Shown here: piece by piece, positions 43,352 through 52,287 of the stretch
How the letters are laid out: every line of letters starts with the position of its first letter
Position numbering within the stretch: the stretch's first letter is position 1
Source of the DNA: Rhizobium sp. NZLR1
GTDB lineage: Bacteria > Pseudomonadota > Alphaproteobacteria > Rhizobiales > Rhizobiaceae
Reading direction: 5' to 3'
Length of the DNA stretch: 64,000 bases
Assembly: GCF_017357385.1 (NCBI RefSeq)
Contig: NZ_CP071632.1
Span: 2,175,501 to 2,239,500 of the forward strand
Notes under the pieces: model-generated
The model's input: the letters and a program-made list of their open reading frames with translations, nothing else
Told to the model about the DNA's origin: nothing
Database searches by the model: none
Position numbers and translations under genes: made by a program

Positions 43352-44947
43352 ATGAAGCATTTTTCTAAAGGCTTGTTCGTCGGCGCCGTTTTCGGCGCCC
43401 TGACGATCGCCGCACCGCAGCTGCAGGCCGCCACGCCGCAGGACCAGCTGGTGATCGGAACATCGCTGGCCCAGGTTCTGTCCCTCGATCCGCAGCAGGC
43501 GACCGAAGGCAAAGCCGTCGAGATCATGTCGAATCTTTACGACCGGCTGGTCGCCAGCACGGCGGACGGCAAGATCCTTCCGCAGTTGGCGGAAAGCTGG
43601 AAGGTTGACGACAAAGGCATTACCTTTACGCTGCGCAAGGCCAATTTCGCCTCCGGCAACCCGGTCACCTCGAAGGACGTCGTCTATTCACTGGCGCGGC
43701 TCTTGAAGATGGATCAGGCCGCTGCCGCCAACCTCAAGCGCGTCGGTTACGACAAGAACAATGTCGAAAAGCTCGTCAAGGCGGTCGACGACCAGACTGT
43801 GCGCATCGATCTTTCCGACCAGGTGACGGCGGAGCTTCTGCTCTACCGGCTGACGACGACCACCACCAGCGTGGTCGACAGCGTCGAGGTCGAGAGCCAC
43901 GCCGTCGACAATGACTACGGCAACGCCTGGATGCGGACGCATTCGGCCGGCTCCGGCCCGTTCACCCTCAACCGCTGGTCTCCGAACGAGCTTGTCATTC
44001 TCGACGCCAACAAGGGTTATGTCGCCGGCGCTCCGAAGATGAAGCGCGTCATCGTCCGCCATGTGCCGGAAAGCCAGGTCGAGCGGCTGATGCTGGAGCG
44101 CGGCGATATCGATATTGCCAGTGCGCTCACGGCCTCCGATCTTGCGACCTTCCAGGCCAAGCAGGGCTTCGCCATTCAGCGTATTCCGACTGGCGGCTTC
44201 TACGTGCTGTCGATGAATGCCGGCAACCAGTACCTCGCCAATCCCAAGGTCCGCGAGGCCATTGCTTACGGCATCGACTACAAGGGCATCGAGAAGACGA
44301 TCATGGGGCCTTACGGACGGGCAAGAACCGTTCCCGTTCCGGAGAACTTCGAATATGCGATCCCGAGCCCGGATTGGCATCTCGACGTCGAAAAGTCCAA
44401 GCAGTTGCTGAGCGAGGCAGGTTTCAAGGACGGCTTCTCGCTGACGCTGAAGACCATTGCGCAAACGCCGCGCATCGATCTTGCCACCGCCATCCAGGCA
44501 TCGCTTGCCCAGGTCGGCATCAAGATCGACATCCAGCAGGGCAACGGCTCGGAAATCATTGCCGCCCATCGCGCCAGGGATTTCGATCTGCTGATCCCGC
44601 AGACCAGCGCCTACATGCCGAACGTGCTCGGTTCGATGGAGCAGTTTTCCTCCAACCCCGACAACTCGAAAGAGGCCAACAATGCCGGCAATTTCGTCTG
44701 GCGCTCGGCCTGGGACATTCCCGAACTGACGGCCCTGACGGCGAAGGCATCGATGGAGCCGGACGCCAAGAAGCGCGGCGAACTCTACGTTCAGATGCAG
44801 AAGATGTTCATCGAGCAGAAGCCGGCCGTGCTTCCGCTTTTCGAGCGCTTTGAGCCGATCGTCCTGACCAGCAAGGTTCAGGGATATGTCGGGCATCCGT
44901 CGCAGTTAACGCGTCTCGAGAACGTGACCAAGGTAGAAACCCAGTAA
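43352..44947 (+). CDS. ABC transporter substrate-binding protein, family 5 (Opp/Dpp type)
   Basis: ATG 43352 (MKHFSKGLFVG...) follows GGGAGGAGTGACA. The signal peptide is cleaved after LQA near residue 25. The mature protein has the SBP_bac_5 pattern: LVIGTSLAQVLSLDPQQAT, LAESWKVDDKGITFTLR, NPKVREAIAYGIDYKGI and the C-terminal lobe. Though named for peptides, members in this context can bind oligosaccharides or sugar acids. Here it lies beside uronate genes and a shared operator, so I infer a uronate, oligogalacturonide or similar ligand. It leads an operon of two permeases and two ATPases. Confidence 0.9.
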   Translation: MKHFSKGLFVGAVFGALTIAAPQLQAATPQDQLVIGTSLAQVLSLDPQQATEGKAVEIMSNLYDRLVASTADGKILPQLAESWKVDDKGITFTLRKANFASGNPVTSKDVVYSLARLLKMDQAAAANLKRVGYDKNNVEKLVKAVDDQTVRIDLSDQVTAELLLYRLTTTTTSVVDSVEVESHAVDNDYGNAWMRTHSAGSGPFTLNRWSPNELVILDANKGYVAGAPKMKRVIVRHVPESQVERLMLERGDIDIASALTASDLATFQAKQGFAIQRIPTGGFYVLSMNAGNQYLANPKVREAIAYGIDYKGIEKTIMGPYGRARTVPVPENFEYAIPSPDWHLDVEKSKQLLSEAGFKDGFSLTLKTIAQTPRIDLATAIQASLAQVGIKIDIQQGNGSEIIAAHRARDFDLLIPQTSAYMPNVLGSMEQFSSNPDNSKEANNAGNFVWRSAWDIPELTALTAKASMEPDAKKRGELYVQMQKMFIEQKPAVLPLFERFEPIVLTSKVQGYVGHPSQLTRLENVTKVETQ

Positions 44948-44968
44948 AGACTCCCGGGACAGCCGATC

Positions 44969-45997
44969 ATGAAGGAACTCTCCGTAGCCGAATTTGGCCG
45001 ACGCCTGGCGCATTTGCTGGTCAGCCTGTTCATTCTCCTCTGTGTGACCTTCGTGATCGGCCGCGTCTTGCCCAACGATCCGGTCGGCGCGATTGTCGGC
45101 GAGCTCGCCGATCCCGCCGCCTACGCGGCGATGCGGGCCCGCCTGGGGCTCGATCTGCCGATCTACCAGCAGTTTTTCCTCTATCTGAACGGGCTGGTGC
45201 ATGGTGACTTCGGCACTGCCGTGCTCACCGGCAATCCCGTCTCCTCAGACCTCGCCCAAGCGTTTCCGGCAACATTCGAACTGGCGACGCTGGCGGTGAT
45301 CATTTCGACATTCGTCGGCGTGCCGCTCGGCCTGGTCGCAGCTTTGTTTCGCGACAGCTTCATCGACAAGATAGCCCGGGTGGTGGCGCTCGTCGGGCAT
45401 TCGATCCCGGTCTTCTGGTTCGGCATCGTCGGGCTCGTCATCTTCTATGCCGGCCTCAACTGGGTCGGCGGGCCGGGCAGGATCGATGTGTTTTATGAAG
45501 GCCTCGTCACGCCGAGGACCGGCCTGCTGCTGATCGACAGCCTGCTGCAGGGCGAGACGGAAATCTTCTGGAATGCGCTCGGCCACATCATTCTGCCTGC
45601 CATCATCCTCGCCTATGCGGCGATGGCCTATATCACCCGCATGACACGCAGCTTCACCCTGGAGCAGTTGAGCCAGGATTATGTCATCGCAGCCCGCGCA
45701 AAGGGTGTGAGCCCCTTCGGCACGATCTGGCGCCACGTCCTGCCGAACATTGCCGTGCAGCTGATTACCATCCTGGCCATTTCCTATGGCGGGCTGCTCG
45801 AAGGCGCTGTCGTGACCGAAATCGTCTTCTCCTGGCCGGGCATCGGCCAGTACATGACGAACGCCCTCATGATCGGCGACATGAACGCCATCGTGGCTGG
45901 CACCATCATCGTGGGATTCATCTTCATGCTGTTAAACTTCCTCGCCGACGTCGCTTACGCCGTCTTCGATCCACGCATGCGGGAGGCAGCCCGATGA
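44969..45997 (+). CDS. ABC transporter permease (OppB/DppB type)
   Basis: 342 residues, six spans beginning LLVSLFILLCVTFVIGRVL; the conserved N-terminal part (LPNDPVGAIVG) and the C-terminal EAA loop RAKGVSPFGTIWRHVLPNI are typical of the first permease of Opp/Dpp systems. It is 21 bases after the binding protein and overlaps the next permease by four bases. It forms the membrane channel with the 45994 gene. Confidence 0.92.
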   Translation: MKELSVAEFGRRLAHLLVSLFILLCVTFVIGRVLPNDPVGAIVGELADPAAYAAMRARLGLDLPIYQQFFLYLNGLVHGDFGTAVLTGNPVSSDLAQAFPATFELATLAVIISTFVGVPLGLVAALFRDSFIDKIARVVALVGHSIPVFWFGIVGLVIFYAGLNWVGGPGRIDVFYEGLVTPRTGLLLIDSLLQGETEIFWNALGHIILPAIILAYAAMAYITRMTRSFTLEQLSQDYVIAARAKGVSPFGTIWRHVLPNIAVQLITILAISYGGLLEGAVVTEIVFSWPGIGQYMTNALMIGDMNAIVAGTIIVGFIFMLLNFLADVAYAVFDPRMREAAR

Positions 45998-46896
45998 GTG
46001 ACGTCATCCGCACTGACATTCATATCCGCCCGCCAAGCGTGTCGACCCGCATCGCGGCGTCGTTTGCGCGCGCCGGCCGCAAATTGGCTGCCGAGCCGCT
46101 TGGCCTTGCCGGTTTCATCATCCTCGGCCTACTGTGCCTGATTGCGATCTTTGCGCCGCTTCTGGCGCCTTATGATCCGGTCGTGCAGTCGCTTGGCGAT
46201 GCCTTGCAGGCCCCGAGCCTCGCGCATTGGGCCGGCACCGACGAATTCGGCCGCGACATCCTAAGCCGCCTGATCTTCGGCACGCGCATCACCATTCAGA
46301 CCGTGCTTTCGATCTCCCTGATCGTCGGGCCGATCGGCCTGCTGATCGGGGTCGTCGCCGGCTTCTTCGGTGGGCGCACCGATGCGCTGCTGATGCGGGC
46401 GACCGATATCGTTCTGTCCTTCCCGTCGCTGATCCTGGCGCTGGCTTTTGCGGCAGCGCTCGGCGCCGGCCTGACCACGGCAATCATTGCGATCTCGCTG
46501 ACCGCCTGGCCGCCGATTGCCCGGCTTGCGCGCGCCGAGGCGCTGGTCGTCAGAAACGCCGACTATGTGGTCGCCGCCCGCCTCTACGGCGCCTCGCCGT
46601 TGCGCATCCTTCTCCTCTACATCGCGCCGATGTGCGTTCCATCGGTCATCGTTCGCCTGACACTCAACATGGCCGGCATTATCCTGACGGCGGCGTCGCT
46701 CGGCTTCCTCGGCCTCGGCGCGCAGCCGCCGGCGCCGGAATGGGGCGCGATGATCTCCAACGGCCGCAAGTTCATGCTGGATTACTGGTGGGTCGCCGTG
46801 ATGCCGGGTGTCGCCATCCTCCTCACCAGCCTCGCCTTCAACATCGCCGGAGATGCTCTGCGCGACCTTTTGGATCCCCGCCATGCCCGATCGTGA
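45994..46896 (+). CDS. ABC transporter permease (OppC/DppC type)
   Basis: 300 residues, with the OppC N-terminal extension (PLLAPYDPVVQSLGDALQAPSLAHWAGTDEFGRDIL, positions ~50-85) typical of the second permease, six spans and the EAA loop VVAARLYGASPLRILLLYIAPM. It overlaps both neighbours. Part of the same family-5 importer. Confidence 0.92.
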   Translation: MSDVIRTDIHIRPPSVSTRIAASFARAGRKLAAEPLGLAGFIILGLLCLIAIFAPLLAPYDPVVQSLGDALQAPSLAHWAGTDEFGRDILSRLIFGTRITIQTVLSISLIVGPIGLLIGVVAGFFGGRTDALLMRATDIVLSFPSLILALAFAAALGAGLTTAIIAISLTAWPPIARLARAEALVVRNADYVVAARLYGASPLRILLLYIAPMCVPSVIVRLTLNMAGIILTAASLGFLGLGAQPPAPEWGAMISNGRKFMLDYWWVAVMPGVAILLTSLAFNIAGDALRDLLDPRHARS

Positions 46897-47743
46897 AATG
46901 AATGACCATGATCTGCAACCCGTTCTGTCCGTCAAAGGACTGAGCGTTCGCTTCGGCCGTGGCGCCGTGCCCGCCGTTTCCAATGTCAGTTTCGACGTCG
47001 GGCGCGAACGTGTCGGCATCGTCGGAGAATCCGGTTCTGGCAAATCGACGACGGGCCGCGCCATCATGCGCCTTCTGCCGCCGGCAGCGGTCGTCACCGC
47101 CGAACGCCTGGACCTCGGTGGCGATCCGTTGCTTTCCAAAAGCGAGCGGCAAATGGGTGCGCTTCGCGGCAAGGATATCGCGCTGATCATGCAGGATCCG
47201 CGTTATTCGCTGAATCCGGTGCTCTCGATCGGCAAGCAGGTCGCCGAAGCCGCCCGCCTTCATCTTGGTCTTGGCAAGACCCAGGCGCTTGACGCGGCCC
47301 GCGCCATGCTGGAGCGCGTGCGCATCAGCGATCCGGATCGGGTCATGGCGCTTTATCCCCACCAGATATCGGGCGGCATGGGCCAGCGCGTCATGATCGC
47401 CATGATGCTGCTGGCGCGGCCGAAGCTTGTTATCGCCGACGAACCGACCTCGGCGCTCGATGTCAGCGTTCGCAAGGACGTGCTGCTGTTGCTCGATGAA
47501 CTGGTCCGCGAGAACAATTCCGGCCTGCTGTTGATCAGCCACGACATTCGCATGGTGGCGGCCTTTTGCGAGCGCATCATCGTCATGTATGCAGGCCGCA
47601 TCGTCGAGACGCTGACCAGTCTCGAAGCGGCCCGCCATCCCTATACGCGCGGGTTGATAGCCGCGTTGCCCGACCCGAAGAACCCGGTTCGCCGGCTGGC
47701 GGTTCTCGACAGGGCGAAACTCGATCTGGAGACGGCGCAATGA
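46883..47743 (+). CDS. ABC transporter ATP-binding protein (OppD/DppD type)
   Basis: 286 residues with Walker A GESGSGKSTTGRAI, Q-loop LIMQDPRYSLNPVL, signature ISGGMGQRVMIAMML, Walker B LVIADEPTSALDVS and H-loop ISHDIRMVAAF. It starts at ATG 46883, inside the end of the permease gene, and overlaps the second ATPase by four bases (ATGA). The signature has a methionine (SGGMGQR) instead of SGGMRQR, a mild variation. The Cys-rich C-terminal motif of OppD is not seen. Confidence 0.9.
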   Translation: MPDREMNDHDLQPVLSVKGLSVRFGRGAVPAVSNVSFDVGRERVGIVGESGSGKSTTGRAIMRLLPPAAVVTAERLDLGGDPLLSKSERQMGALRGKDIALIMQDPRYSLNPVLSIGKQVAEAARLHLGLGKTQALDAARAMLERVRISDPDRVMALYPHQISGGMGQRVMIAMMLLARPKLVIADEPTSALDVSVRKDVLLLLDELVRENNSGLLLISHDIRMVAAFCERIIVMYAGRIVETLTSLEAARHPYTRGLIAALPDPKNPVRRLAVLDRAKLDLETAQ

Positions 47744-48483
47744 TCAATGTCCGCGACCTCGATGTCGTCTTTGCCTCCGGCAAATCCAGCAACCATGTCG
47801 TCAGGGGCATCAGTTTTCAAGTCGCCCAGGGAGAGACGCTCGGCATTGTCGGCGAATCCGGATGCGGCAAATCGACGGTGCTGCGTTGCCTTGCCGGAAT
47901 GGAGTCCGGCTGGGCCGGGCAGATCGAGCTTGGCGGCAGACCGATCGGCAAGCAGCGCTCCCGCGAGGAACTGAAGTTTGCCCAGATGGTCTTTCAGGAC
48001 CCTTACGGATCCCTGCATCCGCGCCATCGCATCGGCACCGCGCTCGCCGAGCCGCTGCGCGCCATGCGCCATTCCGATATCTGGTCGAAGGTCGAAAAGG
48101 CGTTGATCCAGGTGGGACTGCCCGCGAGCTTCGCCAATCGATTTCCCCATGAGCTTTCCGGCGGTCAGCGGCAGCGCGTGGCGATCGCCCGAGCGCTGAT
48201 CCTGTCGCCGCCCATCCTGCTGCTCGATGAGCCGACATCGGCGCTCGATGTCTCGGTCCAGGCCGAAATCCTCAACCTGCTTGCCGATCAGCGTGAGGAA
48301 AAGGGACTGACCTATTTGCTCGTCAGCCACGACCTCGCGGTCATCGCCCATATGTGCGATCGGGTGTTGATCATGAAGAACGGTTGTTTCGTCGACGAAC
48401 TGAGCAGGGAGGATCTGCAGGCCGGCACCACGCATGATGCCTATGCGCGCGAACTGTTCGAAGCGAGCTTCATCGAAGCCTGA
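47740..48483 (+). CDS. ABC transporter ATP-binding protein (OppF/DppF type)
   Basis: 247 residues with Walker A GESGCGKSTVLRCLAG, Q-loop MVFQDPYGSLHPRHRI, signature [15 protein letters not shown], Walker B LLLDEPTSALDVSV and H-loop VSHDLAVIAH. The ATG at 47740 overlaps the preceding stop. It is shorter than OppF (~330); the C-terminal oligopeptide-transporter extension is missing, as in many compact members. It completes the five-gene importer and its end overlaps the LacI gene end by 14 bases (convergent). Confidence 0.9.
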   Translation: MINVRDLDVVFASGKSSNHVVRGISFQVAQGETLGIVGESGCGKSTVLRCLAGMESGWAGQIELGGRPIGKQRSREELKFAQMVFQDPYGSLHPRHRIGTALAEPLRAMRHSDIWSKVEKALIQVGLPASFANRFPHELSGGQRQRVAIARALILSPPILLLDEPTSALDVSVQAEILNLLADQREEKGLTYLLVSHDLAVIAHMCDRVLIMKNGCFVDELSREDLQAGTTHDAYARELFEASFIEA

Positions 48484-49516
48484 TATTTGGGCTGACGGCT
48501 GCGACGCTACGCCTTTCGACGAGGTGGCAGGCAAGCTCGACGCGGCGGCGCGGCGCGGCCAGGCCGAGCATCATGTCGCGCAGCAGATCGAGGGCGGTGG
48601 CGCCGAGTTCGCGCATCGGGATATGCACCGTCGACAGTGGCGGATTAAGAAAGGCCGACTGCGGCAGGTCGTCGATACCCATGACGGAGACATCTTGCGG
48701 CACGGCATAACCCATCGCCTGCAATCCGCGTACTGCGCCGTTGGCAAGGCTGTCGCCCGCCGTCAGGACGGCGGTGAAGGAGAGGCCCTTGTCGCGGACA
48801 AGTCGGGTGAGAGCCTCGGCGCCGAGTTCCGGCAGCCAGTCGTCGACCTCGAGCACCAGATCGGTATCGGCCTTCAGCCCATGATGCTGCAGGGCATCGC
48901 GCCAGCCTTCCAGACGCCGCTCGATCGTTCGCCGTCCCGGCCGCAGCATGAATAGGATGCGTTCATGCCCTGTTTTGATCAGGTGCTCGGCGGCGATGAA
49001 GGCGGCCGAGCGATTGCAGGGCGTCACGCTCGAAAGCCGCATATAGGGATCGTCGCTATTGACGAGCACGACGGGCTTGCCGAGACCGGCGGCTGCCGCC
49101 AGCATATCCTCCTCGTCGACGGTCAGGATCAGCATGCCGCCGAAACTCGGATCATCCCGCATCTCGGCGACGACGCGCGCTTCATCCCCCTCGTCGGCGA
49201 CCGGTCGCATCGCCAGTTCGATGCCGAGGGCCGCCGCCCGCGCATTCAGGCCTTCGAGCACATAAAGCGTGAACTGGTTGCGCACATAATCGATCATCGC
49301 CGCGCCGGAGGCGACGAGCATGACCTTTTTGCCGGCGACGCTTCCCGGCACGGCGTAGCTGACGGCACTTGCCGTTTCCAGCACCAGCTTGCGAATGTCC
49401 GGCCTGACGCCCTTTTCGCCGGCCAGCGCCCGCGACACCGTGCTGATCGAGACGCCGCACCGGGCGGCGATATCGTCGAGACGCGTGCGTCTGCCTTTTT
49501 TCTCGTCCGCCGCCAT
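48470..49516 (-). CDS. LacI-family transcriptional regulator
   Basis: The LacI HTH is at residues ~10-35 (RLDDIAARCGVSISTVSRALAGEKGVRP) followed by a periplasmic-binding-like effector domain (VMLVASGAAMIDYVRNQF, SFGGMLILTVDEED, VSVMGIDDLPQSAFLNPPLSTV). ATG 49516 follows GAGGAGAACGAC. It diverges from the 839-residue gene and the second CUT1 importer, so it likely represses them, released by an imported sugar. Its gene end overlaps the ATPase gene of the preceding importer by 14 bases. Confidence 0.92.
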   Translation of the reverse strand: MAADEKKGRRTRLDDIAARCGVSISTVSRALAGEKGVRPDIRKLVLETASAVSYAVPGSVAGKKVMLVASGAAMIDYVRNQFTLYVLEGLNARAAALGIELAMRPVADEGDEARVVAEMRDDPSFGGMLILTVDEEDMLAAAAGLGKPVVLVNSDDPYMRLSSVTPCNRSAAFIAAEHLIKTGHERILFMLRPGRRTIERRLEGWRDALQHHGLKADTDLVLEVDDWLPELGAEALTRLVRDKGLSFTAVLTAGDSLANGAVRGLQAMGYAVPQDVSVMGIDDLPQSAFLNPPLSTVHIPMRELGATALDLLRDMMLGLAAPRRRVELACHLVERRSVAAVSPNIRLR

Positions 49517-49560
49517 GTCGTTCTCCTCGCTCCCATTCCTTTATGCAAAAATCTTTCAGA

Positions 49561-49568
49561 TTGCGCAA
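49561..49568. promoter_or_regulatory. Possible LacI operator core
   Basis: TTGCGCAA is a perfect 8-bp dyad with the central CG typical of LacI operators, 45 bp ahead of the LacI start and 135 bp ahead of the 839-residue gene. A similar palindrome is not seen elsewhere in the gap, so the call is modest. Confidence 0.35.
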
Positions 49569-49702
49569 ACGGAATGCCTATGCACAATTGCCCAAGAGGA
49601 GTCCGCGACAAGCGGCAGAGCAGGGAGGCTTTGAAGATGCGGCTTGACCGCCAGTCCATGCGTCGGCGTTTCCGACGTCTCACGGCTCGAGCGAGCTGAA
49701 GC

Positions 49703-52222
49703 ATGACCGCTGAGAAATCCCATCTTCGCCGCGCCACCGGCAAGCAGAGACCGATTGTCTATTGGCAGCTCGGCCACCTCTCGCAAGAGCGCTACGACGT
49801 CGCCGACCGGCCGATGGAAGGCAGGATGGATCCGTTTTTCTTCGTCACCAAGACGAAGAACTTCATCCCGCACGAATATCCCTGCCGCACCGAATTCAAA
49901 AAATCATTCTCCGGCCGAAGACCGAAACCGACCGCCGTATTCGAACCCGTTCGCTGGTGGCTTCCCTTTGCCTCGCCGCGTGTCGATCTCTCCGGCTTCT
50001 GGTTTCGCCCGACCCGCATCGGCTGCTGGGCGCGCACTTTCCTCGATGCCCGCTCAGCGGCGCGAGCCACACTTCGCCTGTCGACCTGCGGCGGCGCCAT
50101 CCTTTTCGTCAATGGCCACGAGCAAGGCTTCATGGCGCCTTACGAGCGCAATCTGGAAGCCCAGCAGCTTTTCGAGGTCGAGCTTTCGGACGGCCTCAAC
50201 GAGATCCGCATCTTTTTCGACGATCTCGCCGAACGCGACGCCCGCTTCTATTTCCAGCTGGATTATCTCGACGGTCCTGAGGTCGAAACCGCTGTTCCTG
50301 TTCCGATCGCCGCCGATGCTGCGGACGGCCTGGAGGCGATCCTCGAAGGCATGCGCTTCGACCGCACCGCCTATCTCGGCGAGGACGTGACGATCCTTTT
50401 CCCCGTGCCGCTGCCGGTGGCGCTGAGCTGCCATGTCGAGATCGAAGGCGACTTCATGTCGAGCGAGCGCTTCGACTATGACTTCGCGCTCGAGGAAGGC
50501 GCTACCAAGCTGGCGCTTGGCACCTCGGCGCGGATGCCCGCCGATTTCCGCCATTTCCGCATCACCTTCAAGGCAGGTGAACTTTCCGTCGGCCGCACAC
50601 TCGGCGTCGAGATCTGTCATCCCCAACGCCAGGGGCAAGCGCCCGCCGCGCTGGAGGACCGCGTCGCCGAGGCACTTGAAGAAGTCGCCGCTCATTCAGA
50701 GCCGGATACTGTCTGCGCTTTCGCGCGTTTGGCTCTGGGGCAGGGCGGTGAGGAGACCGAAGCGATGATTTCGGCCATGCTGCCGGTCATCGAGGATTGC
50801 CACGACTGCGCCGATTTCGTGCTGGTGCCGCTGCTCTTTGCCTATACCCGCTGGAGCGATCTGCTGTCGCAGGCTCTCAGGCAGAGGATCGAACACGCCG
50901 TTCTCAATTACCGCTATTGGATGGACGAGCCGGGCAACGACGTTCAGTGGTATTTTTCGGAAAACCACGCGCTCCTCTTCCACACCGCCGCCTATCTCGG
51001 CGGCAAGCTTTTCCCCGATGCCGTCTTCGTTCGTTCCGGCCGTACCGGCGCCGAGCAGATGAAGGTCGGCGAAGAGCGCGTCCGCGCTTGGCTCGATCAT
51101 TTCGAGCGCTGGGAAATGGCCGAGTGGAATTCCGTTCCCTATTTCCCGATCGACCTCAAGGGCCTGACGGCGCTCGCCGCCTGCGCGCCGGATGAGGCGA
51201 TCCGCGCCCGGGCGAGTGCCAGCATCGTCCGCCTGATGGAGATCGTCGCCCGCTCGGCCCATCACGGCATGCTGACCGGCAGCCAGGGCCGCTCCTACGA
51301 ACATACTCTGCGTCCCGGCCGCTCGGTGGAACTGTCCGCCATCGCCCGGCTGCTCTGGGGCCGCGGCTGGTACGGCCGGCGCGTCCATGCGCTGCCGCAG
51401 CTTGCCGTCTGCATCCGCGATCATGGCCTGCGTTTTCCAGAAGCACTTGCCGAAATCGCCGCGCACCAGTCCGACGACGCGCAGGAATGGACATTCTCGC
51501 AGGGCGAGAACAGTTTCGCCGCGCTCTATCACTATAAAACGCGCGACACCGCGCTCGGCACCATCGCCCATTATCGCCCCGGCGCCTGGGGTTATCAGGA
51601 GACGGTGCTGCAGCTGCGCTTGGGCGACCGGCCGGAAGCGCAGATCTGGATCAACCATCCCGGCGAAACCATTCAGTTCGGCTACGGCCGGCCAAGCTTC
51701 TGGGGCGGCTGCGGGACGCTGCCGCGTGTGCACCAGTATCGCGATCTGGCGATCCTCGATTTCGCCATCCATGAGGGCCAGCCGGATTTCACCCATGCCT
51801 GGTTTCCCCTCGAAGCCTTCGACGACACGATGGTTGAAGGCAACCTGGCGCTCGCCCGCTCCGGCAACGGGTTTGCAATGCTGATCGGCAATGGGGCGCT
51901 GGAGCCGGTGAAGCAGGGCCCGACCACCGATATCGAACTGCGCCTCGCCGGCCGTAACGGCCGTTGGATCGTCCGCCTCTCCGATCTTGAGCGCGAGGGT
52001 GGCCTCGACGGAATGCAGGCGCGTTTCGCCACGCTTTCGGCCCGCCGCGATGACGAGGGCGCATTGATCGTCGTCGATCCGGATTATGGCCAGGTCGTCT
52101 TCGAGGAGGACGGCACTGTGCGCGCCGAAGGCCGTATTCTTCGTCCTTCGGACTGGTCGGTGCGGGGAGACGCGGTACATTTGGAAATACCCGGCAGGCA
52201 GCCTCGGCGCGCCGCCTCGTAG
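49703..52222 (+). CDS. Unrecognised 839-residue protein, possible carbohydrate-active enzyme
   Basis: There is no signal peptide, so it is cytoplasmic. The first ~210 residues look like a beta-sandwich (LRLSTCGGAILFVNGHEQGFM, ELSDGLNEIRIFFDDLA, ARFYFQLDYLDG), like accessory domains of glycoside hydrolases. The middle (~330-600) is helical and rich in aromatic/acidic residues (DVQWYFSENHALLFHTAAYLGG, HHGMLTGSQGRSYEH), like an alpha/alpha-barrel. The rest is beta-rich (QIWINHPGETIQFGYGRPSFW). This three-part layout is like heparinase/PL or GH88/105-type proteins, but I recognise no family motif. It precedes a CUT1 importer and is divergent from LacI, so it likely acts on the imported oligosaccharide. 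Start ATG 49703 has GAGCGAGC ahead. Confidence 0.75.
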   Translation: MTAEKSHLRRATGKQRPIVYWQLGHLSQERYDVADRPMEGRMDPFFFVTKTKNFIPHEYPCRTEFKKSFSGRRPKPTAVFEPVRWWLPFASPRVDLSGFWFRPTRIGCWARTFLDARSAARATLRLSTCGGAILFVNGHEQGFMAPYERNLEAQQLFEVELSDGLNEIRIFFDDLAERDARFYFQLDYLDGPEVETAVPVPIAADAADGLEAILEGMRFDRTAYLGEDVTILFPVPLPVALSCHVEIEGDFMSSERFDYDFALEEGATKLALGTSARMPADFRHFRITFKAGELSVGRTLGVEICHPQRQGQAPAALEDRVAEALEEVAAHSEPDTVCAFARLALGQGGEETEAMISAMLPVIEDCHDCADFVLVPLLFAYTRWSDLLSQALRQRIEHAVLNYRYWMDEPGNDVQWYFSENHALLFHTAAYLGGKLFPDAVFVRSGRTGAEQMKVGEERVRAWLDHFERWEMAEWNSVPYFPIDLKGLTALAACAPDEAIRARASASIVRLMEIVARSAHHGMLTGSQGRSYEHTLRPGRSVELSAIARLLWGRGWYGRRVHALPQLAVCIRDHGLRFPEALAEIAAHQSDDAQEWTFSQGENSFAALYHYKTRDTALGTIAHYRPGAWGYQETVLQLRLGDRPEAQIWINHPGETIQFGYGRPSFWGGCGTLPRVHQYRDLAILDFAIHEGQPDFTHAWFPLEAFDDTMVEGNLALARSGNGFAMLIGNGALEPVKQGPTTDIELRLAGRNGRWIVRLSDLEREGGLDGMQARFATLSARRDDEGALIVVDPDYGQVVFEEDGTVRAEGRILRPSDWSVRGDAVHLEIPGRQPRRAAS

Positions 52223-52287
52223 ACGAGATGTCCGGCAGGCGGAGGACCGGCCGGGCAGGGGAATTCATCGGTCAAGAGGAGGAGAAA

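Noticed and set aside
46808..46883. Upstream start for the OppD-like ATPase gene at 46808.
   Set aside because: It would extend deep into the permease gene with a non-conserved Ser/Pro-rich head; ATG 46883 fits the family.
50696..52180. 494-codon antisense frame in the 839-residue gene.
   Set aside because: Gene orientation is set by the neighbouring operon and binding site; the antisense frame has no motif.
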